Source: Pilatotrama ljubarskyi
Taxonomy: Eukaryota > Basidiomycota > Agaricomycetes > Polyporales > Polyporaceae
NCBI GenBank assembly: GCA_022385805.1
Contig: MU277682.1
Span: forward strand, 1 to 64,000
Reading direction: 5' to 3'
Length of the DNA stretch: 64,000 nt
In this document: positions 46,142 to 56,567 of the stretch, in pieces
Numbering within the stretch: position 1 is the first letter of the stretch
How the letters are laid out: every line of letters begins with the position of its first letter
Program-made: the position numbers and the translations under genes
The notes under the pieces: model-generated
What the model saw: only the letters and a program-made list of their open reading frames with translations
Told to the model about the DNA's origin: nothing
The model's database searches: none

Positions 46142-47471
46142 CTAACACAACGCCCCTGCGCCTGCTTCATCGATCGCGGTGATGTCTTGGTCAGTCAATT
46201 CTGCATTGCAGGATCTCTTAAGCTCCCAAGTTTTGTTTAGGGTCAAGTGTCTAGTAATGGCTTACCGATGTCACCTGCAGCAATATAGCCTTCGAGACGA
46301 TCTTTCCTTCTGCTGGACCTGTGGGGATGATAACCGCATTCAGTCACACTGCATCTTCTTGTAGTGACAGTCGGAAGGGAGAAATTGCGACAAACGTTAC
46401 GGCGACTACGCCTTTGCTTTTTGCCCACGCAAGGAGGACTTGCTCCGCCGCCACCTTGAGGCAGTCTACGATTGCATTGACAGTGTTGTCGACGGGTCCA
46501 CCGGGATGGCACATGAGAGGGACGAGAATGCTGAATGCCTCGCTCACGATCCCATGCCTATTGCCATACTCAATGACGGGGAGCTGCTGAGCATACACAT
46601 ATGGATGCAATTCAATCTGCCAATGAGAGAAAGAATCGAGTTTTGAGACCCGATTCTGCATACAGCGCCAGGATGAGGCGCACCTGGTTCGCGGCAGGCT
46701 TGATCTTGGCGGAGCTGAGGAGGATCTCGAGCTCGGGTACGCCGAAGTTGCTTACGCCGATACTCCTAGATACCAAGCCAGTGTGCAGGCGTCAGTGCTT
46801 TTGCCAACGTTCATGACGACATGTCGGACTTTGCGAGGCCATCTTCCTTCAGCTTCTCCATCTTCGCCCATGCCGTGGGTATGTCAGGCGTTGCGAGATG
46901 CGGGAAGTGGATCAGGTATAGGTCGACATAATCAACCTCGAGCTGGGCGGTACACGCGCGCGTAGCAAGTCAATGTCAGCCGTTCTATGTTCCCCAGCGG
47001 CACGGCAGCTAGCTAGTAGAGCCCCGCCCAGGAAGACGGCCGAGGATACTCACGTATTTCAAGCTGTTCCCGATGGAAGTCTCGATATCGAGTCCATTCG
47101 TGCCAGAATACTTGGTGGTGATGTAGATGTCCTGGCGGGCCAGCCCACTCTTGCGTATCGCCCGGCCAGCCTCTAGCTCGTTGCCATACATCTGCGCAGT
47201 GTCTGGAGTGCTCCGACGTAAAAGCTGTCCGTGACCCCAGTTTAACCGTCCCAGGAAGAGACGAGGCTACTGACCTATGTGAGCGAAGCCGACAGAGATG
47301 GCCTGGGTGATGTAATCCGTTCCCTGCGTGCCTCCTCCGAGAGTCCATGTCCCGAACGCGATGCTTGGGATGGTTGTCCCTGCAGATACCCGAGATCAGT
47401 AGTTGGCAGGTAGCTTTCACATGCAGGGGTCTGTACGGACCATCGTTCAACTTGATTGAGTCCCAGGGCAT
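46142..47471 (-). CDS. Aldo-keto reductase, copy 2, shorter C terminus
   Basis: Tandem paralogue of the gene at 44271-45711 with the same exon plan. It starts [11 protein letters not shown], then [116 protein letters not shown] and [19 protein letters not shown]. Asp, Tyr, Lys and His of the catalytic tetrad are present. After [19 protein letters not shown] a TAG at 46142-46144 ends the protein where copy 1 continues into its hydrophobic tail. Past the stop the sequence still encodes hydrophobic stretches in shifting frames, so the tail seems to have been lost in this copy. The enzyme itself should be functional, probably soluble. Confidence 0.85.
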
Positions 47472-47851
47472 GAAGGACTAGTACAAACTCTGTCGGACAT
47501 TTCCCACGAACATCCGGATGCCTCGGGATCTGACTGGAGGCCCCGCCGAGCGGCCCGATCTCGCGACGCATCTCGAGGGCGAACAAATCAGCGGGAGGGC
47601 CTCGAGATGAGGTCGGGAGATCACATCTGTTACCCGATGCAGTGCCGCGATCCTGACGAGATCTAACCCGCCCGAGGAGTCGATTGCCTCGCGCGGGGAT
47701 CCCGACGCTAGGCCGACCCTCCCGAACCCTTGCAGAGGCTCGGGAAACCTGCCGAGCCCTGTTAACGAGCTCGCGTACCTTGAAGATTCCTCCGGTGGTC
47801 CCCAGGTGCCTCGGCTGCGGCCTGCGACGATCTCGGGCTCAGGCTCTAGTC

Positions 47852-47997
47852 CTTACTCCGCTCCCTTGACGTTCTTACCGGGGCCCTCTTACTGTTCTTA
47901 TTAATTTCTTTGATCTCGCTGTTTACTGTTTTCTTACTAAGCTTACATCGAATATCTTACTCAGGCTTCTTACTTTGACTAGTAGTTGGGTTCTTAC
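47852..47997 (-). repeat. Array of eight GTAAG motifs (CTTAC on plus strand)
   Basis: CTTAC occurs at 47852, 47874, 47888, 47933, 47942, 47956, 47969 and 47993, eight times in 146 bp with irregular spacing of 9-45 bp. Read on the minus strand these are AGTAAG/GTAAGA words, the consensus of a 5' splice donor. The tRNA-like element lies just upstream in that orientation. The origin is unknown. Confidence 0.6.
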
Positions 47998-48049
47998 GAT
48001 GATGTCATTATATTGTTGATATTATATTACAGTATATGACAACAGATGT

Positions 48050-48130
48050 CTTCGATGAGAATCGAACCCGCGACTTCAGTGAAGGCGCCTACTGCATATG
48101 CTCACGCCAAAACCGCTACGCCACCAGTCC
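48050..48130 (-). pseudogene. tRNA-like element (tRNA pseudogene or SINE head)
   Basis: The minus strand has a good Pol III box A (TGGCGTAGCGGTTTTGG, plus-strand 48107-48123) and box B (GGTTCGATTCT, 48058-48068) at tRNA spacing. The acceptor ends do not pair and the T stem is imperfect, so it is not a working tRNA. Such box A/B remnants head tRNA-derived SINEs. The AT-rich GTAAG array follows on the same strand. Confidence 0.45.
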
Positions 48131-48483
48131 TTTATAACTACTGGGCTGTGTATCTATAGGTACTGACAATGCCACCCGTTGTGCGCTGCACTAAGTATGC
48201 AGAGTCGTAATGGGCCATGTTATCCACATTACCCAGCTCTCTGCGGCAGCGTGAGCGACCGCCCGCTGCTAGTCGAAGAGTAATGCGAAGCAGTGAATGT
48301 ATCATGAGTCGAAAGACAGTATACACACAGACAGAATGTGGAAGCCCTGCATCCGCGCCATTGCCCGCAAGCCCTCCTCCTATGGTCATAGTGCTGTCAG
48401 CCCCTCTGAGTCGAGTCGTGCGAAGTACGAGAGTAGTACGCGCAGATGAATCTAATGAGATCAAATAGCAAATGCGAAGCAGA

Positions 48484-50901
48484 TTAGGTAGCACGAGACC
48501 TGGATCTGGTCGCCCGGCCTGTCGCACTGGGGCCAGGTGCTGTCGCCTCTGTCGCCGCCGCCGCCGCACCTGCGAGCTCCGCTTGCATATTGCCGCTCCC
48601 TTCGAGTTGCGCACGAGAGGCATTCTTCCCGCTGCGTCCGCGTCCGCGCGTGCCTCCGCTCCCCCCTCCACGCCTTCCTCCACGCTTAGCAGTTGACTGG
48701 GCCGGGACCGTACCCAGCTGCGCCAGGTGTACGGGGGCTGGCGCATCAGCCGGAGTCAGCTCCAAGTGCGGAAGGATGCCTTGGTTGCCGATTTCGATTC
48801 GAGCGAGGGAGACATCTTGCAGTTGCGCCGCCAAGGACTCTGCAGTAGCTCGATGGTCTGGCCTGGCGGCTGGCGGCGGAGGGATCACGATGGGATGGTG
48901 ATAGCCCTCGCGTGGGGCGTGCTGTGTGACACCCTCGACGGTGAGAGTGGCATGACGATCTTGTGCGCTTGCATGCGGAGGACGGATAGGAACGTGGGAG
49001 TTCGTCGTGAGATCATCATGCCCGGCGCTGACGGCGGAGTGCGAGGCTGATGTTGCTGTCAGAGGTCTCGGCCGAATACGATTACCGCTAGACGTCGGGC
49101 GTGCTGCCGGCTGAGGGAGACTGTCGACCTCGCCAGTGGCGTAAGAAACGCCGGACGAGGTGATGACGGTGGGTTCGACGGTGCGGACGTCGGCTGGCGC
49201 ACCTTGCCCTAGGGCATACACGGCCTGTATTGACGTAGTGACGCGATTCGGAGGAGCGGGAGCATCAATCCGGGACGCGGTAGCTTGCGCGTGAGGAAGG
49301 AATGGGGCCGCGCGGTCGTGAGAGAAGTCCGTAGCAGATGATCCGCGAATTTGCTGAACCGGCAGCTCCATCGGAACGAAGGGCCTGGGAGGGGGATCGA
49401 GGATGGGAGGCTCGTCCAACTCGACGCTGAGGTCACTTGCCAGTATTGCGAGATCGCGCGGATCGGCCTGAGTATGAACGCCAGGTGCTACGGCATCAGC
49501 GTGGGAAGGGACAAGGTTGTTGACCCCCCTGAAAACCTCCGCTTCCAGCCAACTCAGCACGAGCTTCATGCGCGGTGCCCTACCATACTCGACCAATATC
49601 GACATGTACTGGGAGAATAGGTACGCGTACTTGGTCTGCGTAGTCGCACCGACCGGCTCGAAGTTCTGATCATGGGAGAGAAGATATTGCACCTGTAGGT
49701 ATGATCAGGAGCATGCCACGCATACGGTTGACTGCGAGGGAACTTACGCCTATGGCTGCGAACGCGACCATGCCGTACGTTAGCTTGCGTAACTGCCATC
49801 CTCTTCCCAGCGACGACTCCATGGGCTGCTCTTGGCTGAGAGAGCTGCTGCCGAAGAGCATGAGGCGTATGAACTGGGAACGGAGTCGTCGTGAGTCTCC
49901 ATACAGAACGGAATGAAGGACGCACGCACCTTTGCGATGGCGAGACTTTTGAATAAGTATCTTCTATCCTTCGCCTGTGACTCGGGAGGGGCGTGCGGAA
50001 AGACAATGGGGGGGTACAAATCGTTCAGATTCCCGCGCCAGTATTGACAGTTGGGATCGTCTTCGATCGCTTTCCGTTGGGTTTTGGACTTGATCATCAC
50101 GATCGGAGTGAGCTTGCCGACATCCGCGAGGTGCGAGAATATCTCGAGTCGTCCCGCCCTCGCGGCGGTCATCGCCTTGCTTTTCTGGTCCTGAAGCGCA
50201 TCATTGAACTGCGAGCGTTATCAATACACGCTGTCCGCGCACTATGGGCTTGGTTACACGTACCTGGGAGATGAGATATTGATTCGTGATGTGCGGGCGG
50301 ATCGCTTCCGGCATGAAGTCGTGTAGCTCTGCAGCACAGGCGCGTGTGAGCGCCAGCGCTTTCTCCTCATCGCTACAGTTTGCTGGGTAGCGCGTGGAGG
50401 CGTCGAGAGGGTCGACACGAGGCCGTGGTAGCGCGAGCTGCCAGACTTCTTCGCCTGGCGGCCAAGGCTTATGGAGGATGGAATACTTCCTACCTGCCCC
50501 TCTGATAATTGAAACCAGGGACGCCAGAGGATGGGGAGGCTCCGCTACTTGTTCGACAGCAGCAGTACCGCTGGCAGACTCCGCGACCGCGCTGTGCTTG
50601 GCCGACGCTTTGCGAGAAGCCTTGCTGCGGGGCTGGGGAGCGCGCGCGACCTGCAGCTCAAGGCTGCGAATCTTCTCGAGGTTCTCTTGCGCTTGAAGCT
50701 GCATGGTACGCAAGGCCTGGACCAAGCAGGTGAGCAAGATGTCGTTGAATCGATATCTCATTGGCATACCTCTTTGTAGACCTCGTCTGTCGCAGTCTCA
50801 GGCTCACCGCCAGCCGGAGCAGGATCTGGCCGTCGCCTGCTTGCTTGGCCTTGCCCGAAGCCGGGTTCGTCGAACTCCCTCTTCCTCCTCTTCATCGTCA
50901 T
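48484..50901 (-). CDS. Basidiomycete-type hypothetical protein with Arg/Gly-rich C terminus
   Basis: Start exon MTMKRRKREFDEPGFGQGQA ends TDEVYKE and joins ALRTMQLQAQENLEKIRSLE, a coiled coil. Conserved-looking blocks follow: SLVSIIRGAGRKYSILHKPW, ALALTRACAAELHDFMPEAI, RPHITNQYLISQ, FSHLADVGKLTPIVMIKSKT, DDPNCQYWRGNLNDLYPPIV, AKDRRYLFKSLAIAKFIRLM, LFGSSSL, WQLRKLTYGMVAFAAIG, VQYLLSHDQNFEPVGATTQT and KYAYLFSQYMSILVEYGRAP. The final exon (to 48484) is long and disordered, Pro/Ala/Ser-rich, with an RGG-type basic end. The middle resembles lineage-specific proteins that are multi-copy in mushroom genomes, but I cannot name the family. Joins are plausible, not all checked. Confidence 0.68.
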
Positions 50902-53378
50902 CGTCGAGGTCGATCGGGATGTGTTCGCCGCCGAAGTTCGGAGCTTGGTGATACTGGAATTGCCTCATGTTGGATACCTACAATCACGAGTGTCGGAGCA
51001 TTAGTGCTGTAGGTCCACGCACTGGCAACAGAATGGGACTCAACTCACCGGCCCCGGATCTGTCGCTGTGACCAGATCGATTGAGGGCGGCACAGTTTAG
51101 GCAGCGCGTCGAGACTTACGATGGGGGTGTGGGCCGATCTTGGGTTGGCCCGGCGGGCTCCTCATATAGATGTAGTGTATCTACCTGGATGCAAGCAGTT
51201 ACCAATCGTGAGGATCGCGAGAGCAAGTGCATATACGTACCGATCAGCGATAGCTCTCCTTGATGAGATGCTTCTGCGCACCAAGAAGCATGCCGCTGAT
51301 GATCAACGTGTCTCGCGAAGGGAAGTATAGACGTCAGCTACTCACCAGGCATGCAGTTCAACTAGCGGATGATGCCACGGCGATCAGTGCGAGGGAGAGG
51401 GGCTTGCATCGCGGAGTAAAGGTTGACACTTGATCTAGGATCAGCGTGTTCAGATCGATAAACGAGAATACGGAGATTACAGAAGCTGGCTCTTACGAAG
51501 TCGGGCTCAGTCGCGAAGTCTCCACCATTGCCTCAAGGCGAGAGACCTGTGGCCGCGAGGTAGAGCTGAGCGTAAGTGTTGCGTGCACGCCTTCAGTCCT
51601 GTGAAGGTCGGGAAGGCACACAACGTACATGAGGATCCTGTTAATCGATGAACGATGGCCAGGAGCTGCAGATACTAGCAGACGTACTACATGACCCATA
51701 CCGACGCAGAGATGACATTACACCGGTGCACCGCACGTTCTTCCGTTCTATCGTACCAATTTCATGCGAAGCCTGCAGTCGGACGGTCGTTAAGCACCTA
51801 GAGTAGCCGCGTGAGGCGAGGATGAGGGCGCGAGTAGCCGCGTGAGGCGAGGATGAGTGCGCGAGGAGCCGCGTGAGGCGAGGATGAGTGCGCGAGGAGC
51901 CGCGTGAGGCGAGGATGAGCACAAGCCAAGTTTGCGGGATCTCGCGCCATGCCTGCAGCCGGTACGAGGACATTGATCACGGCAAGGTGCCCGTTGGAGA
52001 CGTCGCGCGAGCGGAGAGGGGAGGGTCAAAAACGTGGGTCCACTGTTCAGTCCCCCGCAACCAGAAGCATACCCCTACAGATCATCAGTGAAGTATAAGA
52101 TGTTTTGAGTGAGGATACTGACCAGCATGAGCATAGTCGTGCTGAGAGGCAGATCCAACAGAAACTCCGTTGGGGCTCGGAGTGCGCAAACCCAGCGCAA
52201 CGTAGAACTCGACCATGGGGAGTACGCCGCGGTGCAGCGGAGAGACGTTGCCACGTTGGTGAGAACGAGGGAAATCCACGAGTAGTGCGCCGGGTTCGTG
52301 GGCGAGTACCTGGGAAAAGTGGACCTGAGTGAGCATAGGAAATGCGCGCGACGCGTCGATGAAGCCGCGCTATGGCTCGTGATGACTACAGCAAGATCAC
52401 GTATGTGGACGTACCTCAAGCCGCAGGATACATCAGACCAGCGACCGTTGATTGGGCCAGATGGGATGATGGCGGTGACGGAGAGCTTGGCCACTGGCAT
52501 ACCACCGGCCGTGGCTGCACTCAGCACACCGCACTCGTGTTGATGCTCAAGAGCGAGAGGGACGCATTCCGATCGTCTTCACCTGCCGCGCACTGCAAGC
52601 ACGGCTGCCTTGTCCCTTGAGGGCCGGATGCAACCTGGAAGGAGAGCGTTGTGGGGCCTGTGCCTCTGTCCGAACAGGGCGACCTGAGCACTTCCGTGGA
52701 AGCCGGCGTCCATCTCGCCGATCACTGCAGCTCCCATGAGATGTCCTATCTCCTCGGATAAGGGACACATGGGCGGCGTGCTGGTCTTCGACGTGCACCG
52801 GACAGCGTGGAAGGCGATCGCAGGTCGCACCGCAGACTCCGAGAGGATAGTATTGACGTATGAATGCTGCAGCTGATGATATTGAGTCCAGAGCTTGTGA
52901 AGGACGGCGGCGCAGGCGGCATGGTACACATGACGGCCGTCCATGATCTCTTGGTTACTGGCATGCCTGCTTGAGTAGACACCGTCAATTTGTCATCACG
53001 CATGACCGAGCTTGAGGAGCTTGAGGATCGGAGAACGGCCAGAGCGACATTCGCTGGAGCTTGCTCATGTTCCTCCACGGGGAAGGGGGCGAGGATGGCC
53101 TGGGGATGGTAGACAAGAGGAAGAGGAGACGAGGGACGTTATGGATGTAGTGGTGCGGCGCGAGGGAATGGCGAGAGCTGCGCGGGAAAAGGCGGACGGC
53201 GGGAGTGAGAAGACGAGGCAAGGAGGGGAGAAAGGCTCGAAGATTGAAGCACTGGAGGGATCAGTGCTGGATGCTGATGCGGGATGCTGACGGGGATGCA
53301 GCACCAGTGAGGTACCTTGAGCAGGTGGGGATAGGCAGGAAACAGTGCGTTGGTGTCGTCGTTCTGTATCACCTGTTG
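50902..53378. other. Gene-poor region with minisatellite
   Basis: No gene supported. Minus-strand frames at 52075-52527 and 52579-52944 have some protein-like runs but no recognisable family and no convincing splice structure. The GATA gene's 3' flank lies at the right end. Confidence 0.4.
51801..51924 (+). repeat. 31-bp minisatellite, four copies
   Basis: Units begin at 51801, 51832, 51863 and 51894, each reading GAG(T/G)AGCCGCGTGAGGCGAG then GATGAG(G/T)GCGC. Copies differ at one or two bases; the last diverges at its 3' end. The repeat is in phase-free non-coding context. Confidence 0.9.
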
Positions 53379-55431
53379 CTAGAAGGACATGGGCGAGTCG
53401 TCCGAAGAAAGTGGCAGCGGCAGGGGGTGGATGAACTGGGGCGGGTTATCTGGCGGGAGCAGGGGTGGGTGCCACGAAGGGTGGCCGCCTGATCCTTGGA
53501 GCGTGCTGGAGAACGACAAATAGGGGGTTAAGGGGTAGTTAACCGACGGGCGCTGGGACGTCGATGAGGAGCTCGAGGAACTCTCGCTATAGGAGCTGTA
53601 CGACACTGCGGAAGAGGGCGGCTTTGACGCGGAGTTGTTGCTCGTGCGGCGACGCTTGCTTGAGCACAACTCCGAGCCCGAATTGTCCGAGTTGTCGCCA
53701 GACGCGAACGCAAGCGGCTCGCACGGGACGCTGTACTTGCGAAAGGTAGTCGGGATGGTACGGCCCAGGGTAGAACGCGACGTTCAAGCCGAACATCTGG
53801 TTGTTGTATTGCATCCCGTTTTCGTTCGAGCTGAGGGCGCCCATGAGCTCCGACTGCCGCGATGGCCGATACTCGACGTTGTTGCCATTGTTGTTCCCGT
53901 TGTTGTTGCTGTCGTTGTTGCCGAACGACGACTGCATCGCCGTGCTCGAGTCGGGCGCGAGGGTCGGGGTCAACTCGGCGTTGGGCCACGCACGCCTGCT
54001 CGCGCCTGGGCTGGCGGAGGGCGTCTCAGACACGCTATTGCCTGCGCGGCGGGCGTCGTGGCGAGCGCGCTTCCGGATGACGTCGGACTTCATGGAGATC
54101 GGGCGTGCAGAGCCATGCAACTTATAGCTACATTACCATCAGTAATCGGAACCCTGTGGCAGGGCGTGGTGGGAGACTCACTATAAGCCGCAACTGGAGG
54201 CATACACGGAGGGTTCTATGAGCACTGAACGGGGGCTTCGCGAAATCGTTACTCACGCGTTACATACGGTCTTGCCTTCATCGTCCTTCCGCCAGAGCGG
54301 AGTGGCCGTCGTGCGACAATTATAGCATTGCGCTAGACGTCCGTACGGTGTGAACCCTAGTAGAACCGGACGTGATCTGAACCACATACCGACAACTTCC
54401 TGTGACTCCTGGCGAGGCGCTGCCTGGGCGCGGCCTTCCCCGTGGTTGTTACGCATGCTTTTGGGACACGGACGCTTGTGCTGTGGGACGATGTGTCAAG
54501 GCGCGAATGGAAGCTGGAGCGGGTGTGGCAGCTTACGAGCTTGCAGTGGAGCCCACAGGCGTTGCAGTTCAGCTCGTCGTTGAGGCCACGGCACCACAGC
54601 GGGGTGTGGGTGGCGCCACAGTTCGAGCACTCGGCTTTGACGCCGCCGGGCGCAGAGTTGCTGTTGCTGTTTTGCTGCGAGGAGTTGACAGGTGTGGCGC
54701 TCGGACCAGTCGAGCGGGTGCTAACCTGCGTACGAACGCTCAACGACGGCCGCTTGTCAGTGGTCGTCGTCGTCGTGTTCGTGTTTGTGTTCGCACCGGG
54801 CCCGGAGCTGGGGCCAATCTGCGAGGGCGTGATCGTGCGCGGCACAACGTCTTCGACGTTGCTGAGAGGGGGGGACGTTATGCAGGGCGCCGGACGACTT
54901 GAGCATGCCCTCGTCCTCGGTGGCGGGCTCAGCCCGGGCGGCGTGGGATGGGTAGGAGGGCTCGGCGGGCGCGACCTTCATCTCAACGTCTTCCTGAGAG
55001 TCGAGGCGGTCGGCAGCCCACGAGTTGTTGTGATTATACCCACCTGAGGACCAGCCGCCAGGGCTGTCGGCGTTGAGCAATTCATCGAGGGAGAGCTCTA
55101 TGGTAGGACGGGGAATGCTGAAACCGTCGGACGCGGCGCTCGAGCTGAGGCCGATGCCCTCGCCGTAAGTCATCGGGTTCGTAACAGTGGGCGTGGGGTA
55201 GAGCAGGGCGGAGGGGCCGAAGTCGTTGGAGAAGAGGGAGGGCAAACGGAGGGCAGTGGCGCGGTACATGTGTTCCTTGTCTCCATTGGCAGTAGAAGCC
55301 TTTCGTCCGCGTTGCGTGAGAGGCTGGTCCTTTCCGCCTACAGAACCCATTAGATACTGGTCTGAGGAGAGGGTAGAGAGGCAGGGACGTACCGCGCCAC
55401 CAACGTCCCAGAGGGGCCAGTTGTAGTGCAC
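53379..55431 (-). CDS. GATA-type transcription factor with two zinc fingers
   Basis: Disordered N-terminal half (NDFGPSALLYPTPTVTNPMT, IELSLDELLNADSPGGWSSG) precedes finger 1, CSNCGATHTPLWCRGLNDEL with NCNACGLHCKL (C-X2-C-X17-C-X2-C), then HKRPCPKSMR. About 25 residues later finger 2 reads CYNCRTTATPLWRKDDEGKT with VCNACGLYYKLHG, followed by ARPISMKSDVIRKRARHD. A Ser/Asn/Pro-rich tail ends SDDSPMSF-TAG. A 12-nt exon (54182-54193) lies inside finger 2. Finger 1 has Cys where Arg is usual after LW, and KRPCP where KRPRP is usual. Fingers of this spacing bind GATA DNA. Two-finger fungal factors include iron regulators, but the Cys-rich spacer of those is absent. The start is uncertain: a frame reading KFDIKLGGVHYNWPLW extends a little upstream of 55431, and the join near a C7 run (54870) needs an intron or shift. 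Confidence 0.85.
54182..54193 (-). other. 12-nt microexon in GATA finger 2
   Basis: TTGCGGCTTATA, flanked by AG and GT, lies between introns of 63 bp (54194-54256) and 54 bp (54128-54181). It completes AAC-GC|T-TGC-GGC-TTA-TA|C-TAT-AAG, giving NACGLYYK, the conserved end of the zinc finger. Without it the last finger Cys would be lost. Confidence 0.8.
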
Positions 55432-56567
55432 GCCGCCGAGTTTGATGTCGAACTTCCGCGGGCTCGGTCACGCCCATCTACTGCAGCCGGACATGCAGGA
55501 TCTCCTCATTAGTCATCCCCGCGTGCCGGCGTCAGCGTCGGGATCAGCACGCTCTCTGGGCCAAAGGTGAGAAGCGGCAGCCCGCAGGTACACCACTTGG
55601 TGACGGGACCCTCCCCATTGTGACAACGGTCCGAGCGCTGTGTTTGTCGCGAGCGCGCATACGAACACGGGAGGGACATAGCCCTATAAGCGAAGACCGC
55701 ACTCAACGCAATCGAGGATGCGAAGCTGTTGACACTGCCAGGAATGCATATAATACGAGCAATCTGCTTGTATGTTCAGCGTGGCTTCAACCCGAGGCAA
55801 CGCTTGCACGGGCACACTACCTTACTAGTAGTACATCCTGGTCCCGGATCCGGAGCAGTCACTCGGACGTTCTGGACCTGTGCCCGATCCATGCTGTACC
55901 GTAGCGTATGTTGCCGGATACTGCGACCGGTGTTCTGTGCAGTGCCTTCATCTGTGGCGAGACGATCTACCGGGTGACGATATTAAGTCAAAATCGAGTG
56001 GACTGCACTGACTGTTGACCCGGGGGCAAACGTACCTGCAGTGAACCCAAGCAGTCTGCGAGAGCTCCTCGCCCTGCGTGAGATACGGTGCGGGGATCAC
56101 GCCGATGCGCAAACTTGAAAGCACCGGGCATGGACGTTAGACTGTCTTGGAAAATATGGGAATTTGTTGCACCCGATCTCGTCAGCCAGTGGTTACGAGG
56201 CTGTCGCCATATTCTGAGTCAGGCTGTCATGGATTGCCTCGTTTCTTGGCCTGGATGGAGGGAGGGAGAGAACGAAGAACAGGACCGCAGGCGCCTACCG
56301 ACCCGCCCACCGGATTAAGCTTTCACGTTTTTGATCACTTCGAGCGCGATCGCCCGCCGTCACTTCATGCCAGTATACAGCCTGACTCGAACGTGTGCAG
56401 GACATGCACGGCTGTCATGGCCAGAGGCTACCACGCGAGTCGCCGGCTTAAAGGTTGCCAGTAGTTGCAGAAGCCAGCCGAACCAGTGACTCGGCCGCCG
56501 CCGGGGTGTTATATTCCAACAGGCTCAGCTACTCAGCGGCGCACCCTGCCACTGTCCCGGACTGGAG
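55432..56567. other. Region between the GATA gene and the transposon
   Basis: No firm gene. On the minus strand 55620-55510 reads HNGEGPVTKWCTCGLPLLTF then GPESVLIPTLTPARGDD-stop, and 55513-55480 reads MTNEEILHVRLQ. These look mildly protein-like and could belong to an upstream exon of the GATA gene or to a separate small gene; no intron joins them convincingly. Confidence 0.35.

Larger units (their letters stand above)
47472..48483. other. Gene-free region with CTTAC array and tRNA-like element
   Basis: No protein gene seen. Up to about 47,850 the sequence is GC-rich with many CCGAG/CTCGGG words. It then switches abruptly to an AT-rich stretch (47,850-48,050) carrying the CTTAC array and an AT-rich TATTATAT tract near 48,010-48,040, followed by the tRNA-like element. 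Confidence 0.5.

Noticed and set aside
48590..49050. Plus-strand frames opposite the Arg/Gly-rich exon
   Set aside because: They are antisense shadows of the long final exon of the gene at 48484-50901.
52480..52990. Apparent repeat of GG(T/C)ATGCCAGT on the minus strand at about 52.50 and 52.96 kb
   Set aside because: The match covers only about 16 bp and does not extend; likely chance.
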